This document shows, one piece after another, positions 1 through 6,821 of a stretch of DNA of 35,639 nt. Position 1 is the first letter of the stretch, and the number at the start of each line of letters is the position of its first letter. The notes below the pieces were generated by a model. It made no database searches. It saw only the letters and a list, made by a program, of their open reading frames with translations, and was not told the DNA's origin. The position numbers and the translations under genes are program-made. This DNA is from Dorea sp. CAG:317 (GTDB lineage Bacteria; Bacillota; Clostridia; Lachnospirales; Lachnospiraceae), in assembly GCA_000433535.1 (NCBI GenBank), contig FR892668.1, positions 186,410-222,048 on the forward strand, given 5' to 3'.

Positions 1-2
1 TA

Positions 3-59
3 CTTGCAATGGTTGTGCGTTATGGTGCAGAACTGGAGCAACGAGGCAGAGCAAAATAA
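3..59 (+). CDS. C-terminal tail of an unidentified protein (5' end outside window)
   Basis: An open frame enters from the left edge and ends at TAA 57-59; the visible residues are LAMVVRYGAELEQRGRAK. The stop sits 15 bases before the next ATG with an AGGAGG between them, as expected for adjacent genes of one operon. The family is not recognised from 18 residues. Its neighbour, a KTR-domain gene, is usually part of conjugative-transposon cargo, so this may also belong to a mobile element (inference). Confidence 0.4.
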   Translation, partial: LAMVVRYGAELEQRGRAK

Positions 60-74
60 CGCAGGAGGATTTCC

Positions 75-340
75 ATGGAAAACAGCAAATGGGTACGCTG
101 CCCTGTCTGCGGAAATAAAACAAGATTACAGATACGGGCGGATACAGGATTAAAGAACTTTCCCCTCTACTGCCAAAGTGCAAACAGGAAAGTTTGATTG
201 ACGCAAAGGATTTACAGGTATCGGTTATTAAAGGATTTGGAGCAAAAATACATAGCTGAATAGCAAAACGACAAATCCGGATTTTTAGGGCAGAATAACA
301 TATCATCAAAGAGCCAAACGCTAAGACGCAGAACCGATGA
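75..340 (+). pseudogene. Cysteine-rich KTR domain protein, frameshifted and interrupted
   Basis: AGGAGG at 63-68 precedes ATG 75. The product starts MENSKWVRCPVCGNKTRLQI, the hallmark of the Cys_rich_KTR family, small zinc-ribbon-like proteins (CPxCG then CPxC) common in Firmicutes conjugative elements. At 171-175 the sequence reads TGCCAAAG where CPKC needs TGCCCAAAG, so one C is missing and the frame stops at TGA 195-197 after 40 residues. Restoring the base gives CPKCKQESLIDAKDLQ and so on to VIK at about 232. The expected family ending, EPNAKTQNR then stop, is found only after 78 further bases, at 311-340. The gene is therefore broken twice: a 1-base deletion and a 78-base insertion flanked by ATTAAAG (227-233) and ATCAAAG (305-311). 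The native function is unknown; treat as an element remnant. Confidence 0.75.
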
Positions 341-364
341 ACGCAATGTTTGTCGGCTCTGTTT
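334..364 (+). terminator. Possible terminator after the KTR remnant
   Basis: CCGA (334-337) can pair with TCGG (353-356), with partial AAC/GTT pairing inside, and the hairpin is followed by CTCTGTTTT. A wider pairing AGAGCC (310-315) with GGCTCT (355-360) is also possible. The stem is short and imperfect. It overlaps the remnant's stop codon, which fits an ancestral terminator. Confidence 0.35.
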
Positions 365-440
365 TGCCTGAACTAAATAGTATTCCCCACCTGCCAAAAA
401 AGGGTGAAAAATATAAAAATATAAAGAAAAAATAAAATGC

Positions 441-469
441 TTGCAAAATACCCTCACAGGGTATATAAT
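441..469 (+). promoter_or_regulatory. Sigma-A promoter of csoR-copA
   Basis: TTGCAA (441-446) and TATAAT (464-469) are separated by exactly 17 bases. The transcription start would fall near 476, just before the csoR ribosome site GAGGTGG (481-487). The spacer contains the CsoR-type dyad listed separately. Confidence 0.8.
448..464. promoter_or_regulatory. CsoR-type copper operator
   Basis: ATACCC and GGGTAT form a perfect 6-base inverted repeat around TCACA. This matches the known TACCC-n-GGGTA form of CsoR operators in Firmicutes and actinobacteria. It fills the spacer between -35 and -10, so bound apo-CsoR should block RNA polymerase; Cu(I) binding by CsoR would release it. Confidence 0.8.
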
Positions 470-492
470 TCACCTTGAAAGAGGTGGTTTAT

Positions 493-795
493 TTGAGCGA
501 AACAAGAGAATGTTGTCATAAAACAAAAAAAAGAACAGAAAAAGAGTATAAGGATCTGCTCAATCGTCTGAATCGAATTGAAGGTCAGGTGAGAGGGATC
601 AAACGGATGGTGGAAGAAGAGTATTATTGTACAGATATATTGATTCAAGTATCTGCAATAACAGCGGCGCTTAACAGCTTTAATAGAAAATTGTTATCCA
701 ATCATATCCACACCTGTGTGGCGGAGGATATCCGCAATGGCAAGGATGAGACCATTGACGAACTTGTTGCAACACTTCAAAAGTTGATGCGGTAA
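493..795 (+). CDS. csoR: Copper-sensing repressor CsoR
   Basis: The start is TTG 493, chosen because GAGGTGG (481-487) lies 5 bases upstream; the frame is open from 475 but those codons contain the ribosome site. The 100-residue all-helical protein belongs to the CsoR/RcnR family (DUF156). Conserved NRLNRIEGQVRGI lies at residues 24-36. The Cu(I) ligands are Cys46, His71 and Cys75, with the same 25 and 4 residue spacing as Cys36-His61-Cys65 of M. tuberculosis CsoR, so a copper sensor is favoured over formaldehyde- or nickel-sensing relatives. It is the first gene of a two-gene operon with copA, 29 bases downstream, and a CsoR-type dyad lies in the promoter, so it probably represses itself and copA until Cu(I) rises. 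The N-terminal CCH at residues 7-9 is an extra potential metal-binding cluster. Confidence 0.9.
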   Translation: MSETRECCHKTKKRTEKEYKDLLNRLNRIEGQVRGIKRMVEEEYYCTDILIQVSAITAALNSFNRKLLSNHIHTCVAEDIRNGKDETIDELVATLQKLMR

Positions 796-824
796 GGTTT
801 GATGAAAGTACAGGAGGATTGGGG

Positions 825-3359
825 ATGAAACAATATGAAGTAACGGGCATGAGCTGCGCGGCATGCAGTGCCCGCGTAGAAAAAGCAGTGTCCCAAGTGC
901 CGGGAGTAACGTCCTGTTCTGTCAGCCTTCTTACGAATTCTATGGGAGTAGAAGGACAGGCAGATCCTACAGATATTGTTGCCGCAGTTGAAGCGGCTGG
1001 ATATGGGGCGGAAGAAAAAAGTAGTGGGAATCAGACAAAGAGCAGCACCGTCTCAACTATGGAAGAGCAGTTAAAAGACAAAGAGACGCCTGTTTTAAAG
1101 AAACGACTGATAGCGTCTCTTTGTTTTTTGCTTCCGCTGATGTATGTCTCAATGGGACATATGATGTGGGGATGGCCGCTTCCGGAACTGTTTGCAGAAA
1201 ATCATGTGGCAGTTGGTCTCTTTCAACTGTTAATGACAGTGATCATTATGGTCATTAATCAGAAATTCTTTATTAGCGGATTTAAAAGTCTGCTGCACCG
1301 GTCGCCAAACATGGATACACTTGTGGCGCTTGGTTCAGGAGCGTCTTTTGTGTACAGCACGTATGCATTATTCGCAATGACAAATGCACAGATGCTTGGT
1401 GATATGAAGCAAGTGATGGCTTATATGCATGAATTTTATTTTGAGTCTGCTGCAATGATTCTGACACTGATTACAGTGGGCAAGATGTTAGAGGCAAGAT
1501 CAAAAGGAAAGACTACAGATGCGCTGAAAAGTTTGATGAAGCTGTCGCCGAAAAAAGCAACCCTTTTGCGAAATGGAACAGAAGTTGAAGTATCCATAGA
1601 AGAAGTCGTGACAGGAGATATTTTTGTCGTAAGACCAGGAGAAAACATTCCGGTAGACGGCGTTGTCATAGAAGGAATCAGTGCAGTAAATGAATCTGCG
1701 CTTACCGGGGAAAGTATTCCGGTAGACAAAGAAGAAGGCTCTACGGTGTCAGCAGCGACGGTAAATCATTCTGGATTTTTAAAGTGTCAGGCGACGAGAG
1801 TCGGCGAAGATACAACATTATCACAGATCATTCAGATGGTCAGTGATGCAGCGGCGACAAAAGCGCCGATCGCAAAAGTTGCGGATAAAGTGTCGGGTGT
1901 TTTTGTTCCGGCGGTGATAGGTATTGCAGTATTGACAACTATTGTGTGGCTGATTGCCGGACAGACGGTGGGATTTTCTTTAGCCAGAGGAATTGCAGTT
2001 CTTGTAATCAGCTGCCCGTGTGCGCTTGGGCTTGCAACCCCGGTTGCGATTATGGTTGGTAACGGAATGGGCGCAAAACACGGAATTATGTTTAAAACAG
2101 CAGTATCACTGGAAGAGACAGGGAAAATGGATATTGCAGTGCTGGATAAGACAGGAACGATTACAAGCGGAGAGCCGGAAGTGACAGATGTGATACCGGC
2201 AGATGGAATATCTCAAGAGCAGTTATTGGAACTTGCCTATATACTGGAAAAGAAAAGTGAACATCCATTGGCAAGGGCAATCATAGTCGAAGCAGAGAAA
2301 AAAGGATTTGCAAGCGAAGCACAGGTATCGGATTTCCAGGCGGTTGTCGGAAATGGATTATTTGGGAATTATGAGGGCAGTCCACTTGCGGGGGGCAATC
2401 TTAAGTTTATTCAGGAGAAGACTGAGATTGGCGCTGACATGCGTGGTCAGGCAGAAAAACTTGCCGAACAGGGAAAAACCCCGTTGTTTTTTGCAAGAGA
2501 CGGTCAATTCCTGGGAATGATCGCGGTGGCTGATGTGATAAAAGAAGACAGCGCACAGGCTGTAAAAGAACTTCAAAACATGGGACTTCATGTAGTCATG
2601 CTGACCGGAGATAATGAGCGTACTGCTAAAGCGATCGGAGATCAGGCAGGTGTGGACGAAGTGATAGCAGGAGTTCTTCCGGATGGAAAGGAATCGGTGA
2701 TCCGAAGATTAAAGCAAAAAGGTAAAGTTACTATGGTAGGTGACGGGATCAACGATGCGCCGGCTCTTACGAGAGCAGATATCGGAATTGCCATCGGAGC
2801 AGGAACGGATATTGCAATTGATGCCGCAGATGTTGTGCTTATGAAGAGCCGGTTAAGTGATGTTCCGGCTGCAATCAGACTTAGCAGGGCAACACTTCAA
2901 AATATTCATGAAAATTTATTCTGGGCGTTCATTTATAATATTATCGGTATTCCACTGGCGGCCGGAATCTGGTATCCATTATTTGGCTGGAAGTTAAATC
3001 CAATGTTTGGAGCGGCAGCAATGAGCTTATCAAGCTTTTGTGTAGTGACCAATGCACTTCGGCTTAATTTCTTTAAATTAAGAGATGCAAGTAAAGATAA
3101 AAAGAAAAGACAAAAACAGCATAGTCGTGAATCTAAGGAGGATAAGAGCATGACAAAAACTATGAAAATTGAAGGTATGATGTGTGGACATTGTGAGGCA
3201 AGAGTGAAGAAATGTCTGGAAGCGCTTGCTGAAGTAGAAGAAGCGATCGTAAGTCATGAAGCAGGAACGGCAGTAATGACATTAAGTGCAGAACTTTCCG
3301 ATGAAGTGCTGAAAAAGACAGTAGAAGATCAGGATTATAAAGTACTGGAAATCAAGTAA
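825..3359 (+). CDS. copA: Cu(I)-exporting P1B-type ATPase with C-terminal CopZ-like domain
   Basis: ATG 825 follows AGGAGG (812-817); a TTG at 819 is too close to that site. The 844-residue membrane ATPase pumps Cu(I) out of the cytoplasm. In order: N-terminal heavy-metal domain with GMSCAAC (Cys11, Cys14), transmembrane helices, actuator TGES (294-297), the CPC metal site at 397-399 in helix 6, phosphorylated Asp441 in DKTGT, SEHPLA, and the hinge with Asp640 in GDGINDAP. The catalytic body ends near residue 755. It is followed by a Lys/Arg/Gln-rich linker and a second heavy-metal domain with GMMCGHC. Most Firmicutes encode that domain separately as the chaperone CopZ. Here it is in frame but has its own ribosome site and ATG (separate entry). 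The CPC motif and csoR context indicate copper rather than zinc or cadmium. Confidence 0.93.
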   Translation: MKQYEVTGMSCAACSARVEKAVSQVPGVTSCSVSLLTNSMGVEGQADPTDIVAAVEAAGYGAEEKSSGNQTKSSTVSTMEEQLKDKETPVLKKRLIASLCFLLPLMYVSMGHMMWGWPLPELFAENHVAVGLFQLLMTVIIMVINQKFFISGFKSLLHRSPNMDTLVALGSGASFVYSTYALFAMTNAQMLGDMKQVMAYMHEFYFESAAMILTLITVGKMLEARSKGKTTDALKSLMKLSPKKATLLRNGTEVEVSIEEVVTGDIFVVRPGENIPVDGVVIEGISAVNESALTGESIPVDKEEGSTVSAATVNHSGFLKCQATRVGEDTTLSQIIQMVSDAAATKAPIAKVADKVSGVFVPAVIGIAVLTTIVWLIAGQTVGFSLARGIAVLVISCPCALGLATPVAIMVGNGMGAKHGIMFKTAVSLEETGKMDIAVLDKTGTITSGEPEVTDVIPADGISQEQLLELAYILEKKSEHPLARAIIVEAEKKGFASEAQVSDFQAVVGNGLFGNYEGSPLAGGNLKFIQEKTEIGADMRGQAEKLAEQGKTPLFFARDGQFLGMIAVADVIKEDSAQAVKELQNMGLHVVMLTGDNERTAKAIGDQAGVDEVIAGVLPDGKESVIRRLKQKGKVTMVGDGINDAPALTRADIGIAIGAGTDIAIDAADVVLMKSRLSDVPAAIRLSRATLQNIHENLFWAFIYNIIGIPLAAGIWYPLFGWKLNPMFGAAAMSLSSFCVVTNALRLNFFKLRDASKDKKKRQKQHSRESKEDKSMTKTMKIEGMMCGHCEARVKKCLEALAEVEEAIVSHEAGTAVMTLSAELSDEVLKKTVEDQDYKVLEIK
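3150..3359 (+). CDS. CopZ-like copper chaperone from an internal start in copA
   Basis: AAGGAGG at 3135-3141 lies 8 bases before ATG 3150, in the same frame as copA, and would give a free 69-residue protein beginning MTKTMKIEGMMCGHCEARVK. It has the usual length of CopZ and the CxxC site (Cys12, Cys15). The +1 frame has TGA at 3151-3153, overlapping this ATG as ATGA, the standard junction of two coupled genes. A TAA also lies at 3134-3136 in the +2 frame. So either two genes fused through a small indel in the A-rich linker at 3090-3118, or one mRNA makes both a long ATPase and a free chaperone. The ribosome site and ATG are seen; separate translation is inferred. Confidence 0.6.
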   Translation: MTKTMKIEGMMCGHCEARVKKCLEALAEVEEAIVSHEAGTAVMTLSAELSDEVLKKTVEDQDYKVLEIK

Positions 3360-3444
3360 GGCTGCCGGAGAAAGAACGACACAGGGGAATATCTCTAAAG
3401 AGCGCTTCATAAACTGCTAACAAAGGTTATGTGTGGGGTGCAGC

Positions 3445-4662
3445 ATGAAGCGTTTTTTGGCAGGTTTATTATGTATGGTGCTGACATTGTCATATGTAGC
3501 AGTAGATAAAACCAGTATTGCATATGCGGAAGAAGCGCAAAAGGAATCTGAACAGATGAATAAAGAAGAAAAAGCAGATGGTGCAGTTTCTGTGTCCGCA
3601 CCATCTGCAATTTTAATGGAAGCGTCAACCGGACAGGTGGTTTATGAAAAGAATTGTGATGAGAGAAGACCGCCTGCCAGTGTCACGAAAGTGATGACGC
3701 TTCTTTTAATTTTTGATGCTTTGAAGGATGAAAAAATTCATTTAACGGATGAAGTGACTGTGTCAGAATATGCAGCCTCTATGGGTGGATCGCAGGTCTT
3801 CTTAGAGCCGGGAGAAGTTCAGACTGTAGATACGCTGATAAAATGTATTTCAGTGGCAAGCGCTAACGACGCCTGTGTGGCTATGGCAGAATATGTATCC
3901 GGGGATGAAAATGCATTTGTAGAAGCGATGAATCAGCGGGCGAAAAATCTCGGAATGAAAAATACACACTTTGTAAATTGTAATGGACTCGATACGGATG
4001 GACATGAGACAACTGCAAGAGACATTGCTCTGATGTCCCGGGAGCTTATTACGAAATATCCGAAAATCTACGAATATTGTAATATCTGGATGGAGGATAT
4101 AACGCATACAACCAAAAAGGGAACGACAACTTTCGGCTTATCTAATACCAATAAGCTGATTCGTCATTATGAATATGCAACCGGACTGAAAACCGGTTCC
4201 ACAGGGAAGGCAAAGTTTTGTATTTCTGCCACGGCAAAAAAAGAAGATGTGGAGCTTATAGCAGTTATCATGGCTGCAGAGGACAGCAAAACAAGAAATA
4301 AAGATGCAGTGACATTACTCAATTATGGGTTTGGAAAATGTCAGAAATATGCAGAAAAAACATGTAAGACAGAAAAAGCAGTTCCCGTCAGAAGAGGTAT
4401 AGAAAAACAAGTAAAAACAAAGCAGAAGAATCCGTATATTTATGTGGATACAACAGGTGCTGATCTAAGCGGCATGAAACGCAGGGTGCGGTTAAAAAAA
4501 GAACTGGATGCACCGGTTAAAAAAGGAGAAAAAGCAGGTACTGCGGAATATTATCTGGGTGATAAAAAGATTGGGAGTGTAGATATTGTCGCAGTACAAG
4601 ATATTCGTGAAATCGATATGAAAAGTGTGTTCGAGGATTTAATTCAGCTGATACTTCTCTAA
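3445..4662 (+). CDS. D-alanyl-D-alanine carboxypeptidase (peptidase S11, DacA/DacF type)
   Basis: ATG 3445 has GGGGTG just upstream (3435-3440). The 405-residue product has a Sec signal peptide of about 29 residues, likely cut after AYA. The penicillin-binding fold shows all three active-site motifs: Ser79-x-x-Lys82 (SVTK), Ser139-Ala-Asn141 and Lys249-Thr-Gly. It trims the terminal D-Ala from peptidoglycan stem peptides outside the membrane. A PBP5-type C-terminal beta domain (about 290-385) is followed by a short amphipathic/hydrophobic tail ending LIQLILL, a typical membrane anchor. It follows copA by 85 bases with no convincing promoter or terminator seen between. A second S11 enzyme is at 14656-15861, so this may be the vegetative paralogue or the sporulation one; the sequence does not decide. 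Confidence 0.9.
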   Translation: MKRFLAGLLCMVLTLSYVAVDKTSIAYAEEAQKESEQMNKEEKADGAVSVSAPSAILMEASTGQVVYEKNCDERRPPASVTKVMTLLLIFDALKDEKIHLTDEVTVSEYAASMGGSQVFLEPGEVQTVDTLIKCISVASANDACVAMAEYVSGDENAFVEAMNQRAKNLGMKNTHFVNCNGLDTDGHETTARDIALMSRELITKYPKIYEYCNIWMEDITHTTKKGTTTFGLSNTNKLIRHYEYATGLKTGSTGKAKFCISATAKKEDVELIAVIMAAEDSKTRNKDAVTLLNYGFGKCQKYAEKTCKTEKAVPVRRGIEKQVKTKQKNPYIYVDTTGADLSGMKRRVRLKKELDAPVKKGEKAGTAEYYLGDKKIGSVDIVAVQDIREIDMKSVFEDLIQLILL

Positions 4663-4667
4663 ATGTA

Positions 4668-4696
4668 TTGACACATATGAGGTTTCATTATATGGT
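4668..4696 (+). promoter_or_regulatory. Promoter of the DhaS-like regulator gene
   Basis: Perfect TTGACA (4668-4673), 17-base spacer, TATGGT (4691-4696). ACACATA occurs twice, at 4671-4677 and 4697-4703, flanking the -10 region, and could be half-sites for autoregulation. GACACAT also resembles the left half of the operator reported for Lactococcus DhaS, but no matching right half is seen. Confidence 0.55.
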
Positions 4697-4733
4697 ACAC
4701 ATAAGAATGAGCTGTCATTTGAGGAGGGAAGAA

Positions 4734-5291
4734 ATGTCAAAATATACAAAAACACGGATTATGGACGCGTTTCTTTATCTTTTGAATGAAAAAAGTATGG
4801 ATCGATTAACGGTAAAAGATGTTATTGAAACGGCGGAAGTAAACAGAAATACATTTTATTATCATTTTGAGGATATTTACGATTTGCTGCATCAGGTTTT
4901 GAAAAGAAAACTGGATGATTTTAGCAATGACACTGAAAAATATGATACCTTCTATGAAGAATATGTTCGTTCTGCAAAGTTCTTAATGAATAATAAAAAG
5001 GCAATGGCGCATATTTACCATTCCAAAGACAGAGAATTACTGCAGATGTATATGGAAAGAATTACTTTTATTTTCGTAGAAAGATTTGTAAGAGAAGCGG
5101 CGGAATCTTATGATATTTCCGAGGAGGGAATTGATTATTTAACCGAATTTTACAGCTATACAATAGTCGGAAATACGATGCATTGGATTCAGGAGGGAAT
5201 GCCGCCTTATCGAGAAAGATATTTATATCTTGTTTCAAAATCATTTGAAGATTCCATTGATGATATGATACGGTCATATTTACATAGTTAA
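4734..5291 (+). CDS. TetR-family regulator, DhaS-like (dihydroxyacetone kinase regulator)
   Basis: ATG 4734 is chosen because GGAGGG (4723-4728) precedes it; upstream in-frame ATGs lie inside the promoter. The 185-residue protein has an N-terminal helix-turn-helix (about residues 8-50) with RLTVKDVIETAEVNRNTFYY, typical of TetR proteins. The C-terminal helices carry the YSYTIVGNTMHWIQEGM pattern of the DhaS/TetR_C_8 type. In Lactococcus, DhaS with its coactivator activates the dihydroxyacetone kinase genes. Here the radical SAM, PocR-glycerol dehydrogenase and DhaKL genes lie directly downstream in the same direction, which supports a role in glycerol/dihydroxyacetone control. Direct homology to DhaS, and whether it activates or represses, are inference. 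Its gene ends before a strong terminator-like hairpin. Confidence 0.75.
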   Translation: MSKYTKTRIMDAFLYLLNEKSMDRLTVKDVIETAEVNRNTFYYHFEDIYDLLHQVLKRKLDDFSNDTEKYDTFYEEYVRSAKFLMNNKKAMAHIYHSKDRELLQMYMERITFIFVERFVREAAESYDISEEGIDYLTEFYSYTIVGNTMHWIQEGMPPYRERYLYLVSKSFEDSIDDMIRSYLHS

Positions 5292-5306
5292 ATATTAGAA
5301 TTCAAG

Positions 5307-5329
5307 TTTTACAGACAAAAAATGTAAAA
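5307..5329. promoter_or_regulatory. Inverted repeat, candidate TetR-family operator
   Basis: TTTTACA (5307-5313) and TGTAAAA (5323-5329) form a perfect 7-base dyad with a 9-base centre, 15 bases after the regulator's stop. TTTACA (5308-5313) and TATGAA (5332-5337), 18 bases apart, could be a weak promoter for the downstream operon overlapping this dyad. Length and symmetry suit a TetR operator; binding is not shown. Confidence 0.45.
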
Positions 5330-5335
5330 TGTATG

Positions 5336-5374
5336 AAATACAGACGAAACAATGTTTTTGTCTGTATTTTTTTT
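5336..5374 (+). terminator. Rho-independent terminator / conditional hairpin after the TetR gene
   Basis: AAATACAGAC (5336-5345) pairs perfectly with GTCTGTATTT (5360-5369), with further AAAC/GTTT pairing inside, and a run of T follows to 5374. The right arm can alternatively pair for 12 bases with TACAGACAAAAA at 5310-5321, so two exclusive structures exist. It may end the regulator transcript, attenuate the next operon, or contain an operator. Confidence 0.7.
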
Positions 5375-5453
5375 GAACAATAAACGATATGCTGTTTGCA
5401 ATGAAGAAGAAAATTATGGAAGAAAAATGGAATTGTACAAAGGAGAAAAAGTT

Positions 5454-6821
5454 ATGGAATTTTCAAATGAATTAAAGAAAGCAACGCTAAAGACCGCATT
5501 TCACTATTTGGAAAAGAATCCGGAAGAAAATATTCACAGGATAATGGCTGCAATTGACAAATTCGCGGGAGACGGACCGGACAGTTTTCCGACGCAAAGG
5601 GAGGCGTTTCGAAATGTATTGGAAAATCCCGATAACAATATGTATCAGTTGATAATGAGTGTGTTAAAGGACATTGACAAGGAGGTAGTAAAAGTATCTC
5701 TTGAAAATTTTTTCTTTAATGCCAATATTGTGGGATGGCCAATACAGGAAAAAAACAGGAAGAAATATGGTTGTAATATTCCGTGGGCTATTTTGCTAGA
5801 TCCTACTTCGGCATGCAATCTCCATTGCACAGGGTGCTGGGCCTCTGAGTATGGAAATAAATTAAATCTGACGCTGGAGGAGATGGATTCTATTATTACA
5901 CAGGGGAAAGAGCTTGGTATTTATATGTATATTTACACAGGTGGAGAGCCCCTCGTGAGGAAGAAAGATTTGCTTACGCTATGTGAGAAGCATCAAGATT
6001 GTCAATTTTTAAGTTTTACGAACGGTACATTGATCGACGAAAAATTTGCGGACGACATGCTTCGGGTAAAGAATTTTATTCCGGCGATCAGCGTAGAAGG
6101 ATTTGAAACAGCGACGGATGCACGACGCGGAAATGGAACATACCGGAAGGTTGTAAAAGCAATGGAATTATTGAAAGAAAAAAGGCTTCCGTTTGGAATC
6201 TCATGCTGCTATACGAGCCAGAATCTGGATTCTATAAGCTCCCTCGACTTCGTAGATCAAATGGTGAAATGGGGAGCAAAGTTTGTTTGGTATTTTCATT
6301 ACATGCCGGTGGGAAATGATGCAGTTCCGGAGCTGCTGCCGAGTCCGGAACAGAGAGAATTTATGTATCACAGAATTCGTGAAATAAGACGCACGAAGCC
6401 TATTTTTGCTATGGATTTCCAAAACGACGGAGAATATGTGGGCGGCTGCATTGCAGGCGGAAGAAGATATCTGCATATTAATGCAAATGGGAATGTAGAT
6501 CCTTGTGTATTTGTCCATTATTCCAATGCAAATATTCGGGAAAACACATTATTGGAATGTTTGCAGTCGCCGATCTTCATGGCATATCATGATGGCCAGC
6601 CATTTAATAACAATCATCTTCGACCATGTCCGATGCTGGAAAATCCAGAATTATTGCGAGAGATTGTTCAAAGAACGAATGCAGACTCCACGGATCTTCA
6701 ATCGCCGGAGAGTGTAGATCATCTCTGTGATAAATGTGTGGAATATGCCAGCGCATGGACGCCGGTTGCAGAAAAACTTTGGGAAGATCGTTCGTATGGA
6801 GGGATTCGGTGCAGAAAATAA
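5454..6821 (+). CDS. Radical SAM protein of the glycerol/Dha cluster
   Basis: ATG 5454 follows AAAGGAG (5439-5445). The 455-residue protein has a helical N-terminal region of about 105 residues. A radical SAM core follows, with CNLHCTGC (Cys121, Cys125, Cys128) to bind the SAM-cleaving 4Fe-4S cluster and GGEP downstream (YTGGEPL). A C-terminal cysteine region (GGCIAGG, NVDPCVF, RPCPM, LCDKC) resembles SPASM-type domains that hold auxiliary Fe-S clusters. The substrate is unknown. It is not a glycerol-dehydratase activase: no glycyl-radical enzyme lies nearby and the layout differs. Its last 13 bases overlap the GTG start of PocR-gldA, so the two are probably translated together; a link to glycerol metabolism rests on this context. 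Maturation of a peptide or modification of a partner protein is possible but not shown. Confidence 0.82.
   Translation: MEFSNELKKATLKTAFHYLEKNPEENIHRIMAAIDKFAGDGPDSFPTQREAFRNVLENPDNNMYQLIMSVLKDIDKEVVKVSLENFFFNANIVGWPIQEKNRKKYGCNIPWAILLDPTSACNLHCTGCWASEYGNKLNLTLEEMDSIITQGKELGIYMYIYTGGEPLVRKKDLLTLCEKHQDCQFLSFTNGTLIDEKFADDMLRVKNFIPAISVEGFETATDARRGNGTYRKVVKAMELLKEKRLPFGISCCYTSQNLDSISSLDFVDQMVKWGAKFVWYFHYMPVGNDAVPELLPSPEQREFMYHRIREIRRTKPIFAMDFQNDGEYVGGCIAGGRRYLHINANGNVDPCVFVHYSNANIRENTLLECLQSPIFMAYHDGQPFNNNHLRPCPMLENPELLREIVQRTNADSTDLQSPESVDHLCDKCVEYASAWTPVAEKLWEDRSYGGIRCRK

Noticed and set aside
234..311. Insertion sequence or MITE in the KTR gene
   Set aside because: No terminal inverted repeats at both ends, no transposase, and the flanking repeats differ at one base; called only an insertion of unknown origin.
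5454..6821. Glycerol dehydratase activase
   Set aside because: No glycyl-radical dehydratase gene nearby and the N-terminal ferredoxin-type clusters of such activases are absent.
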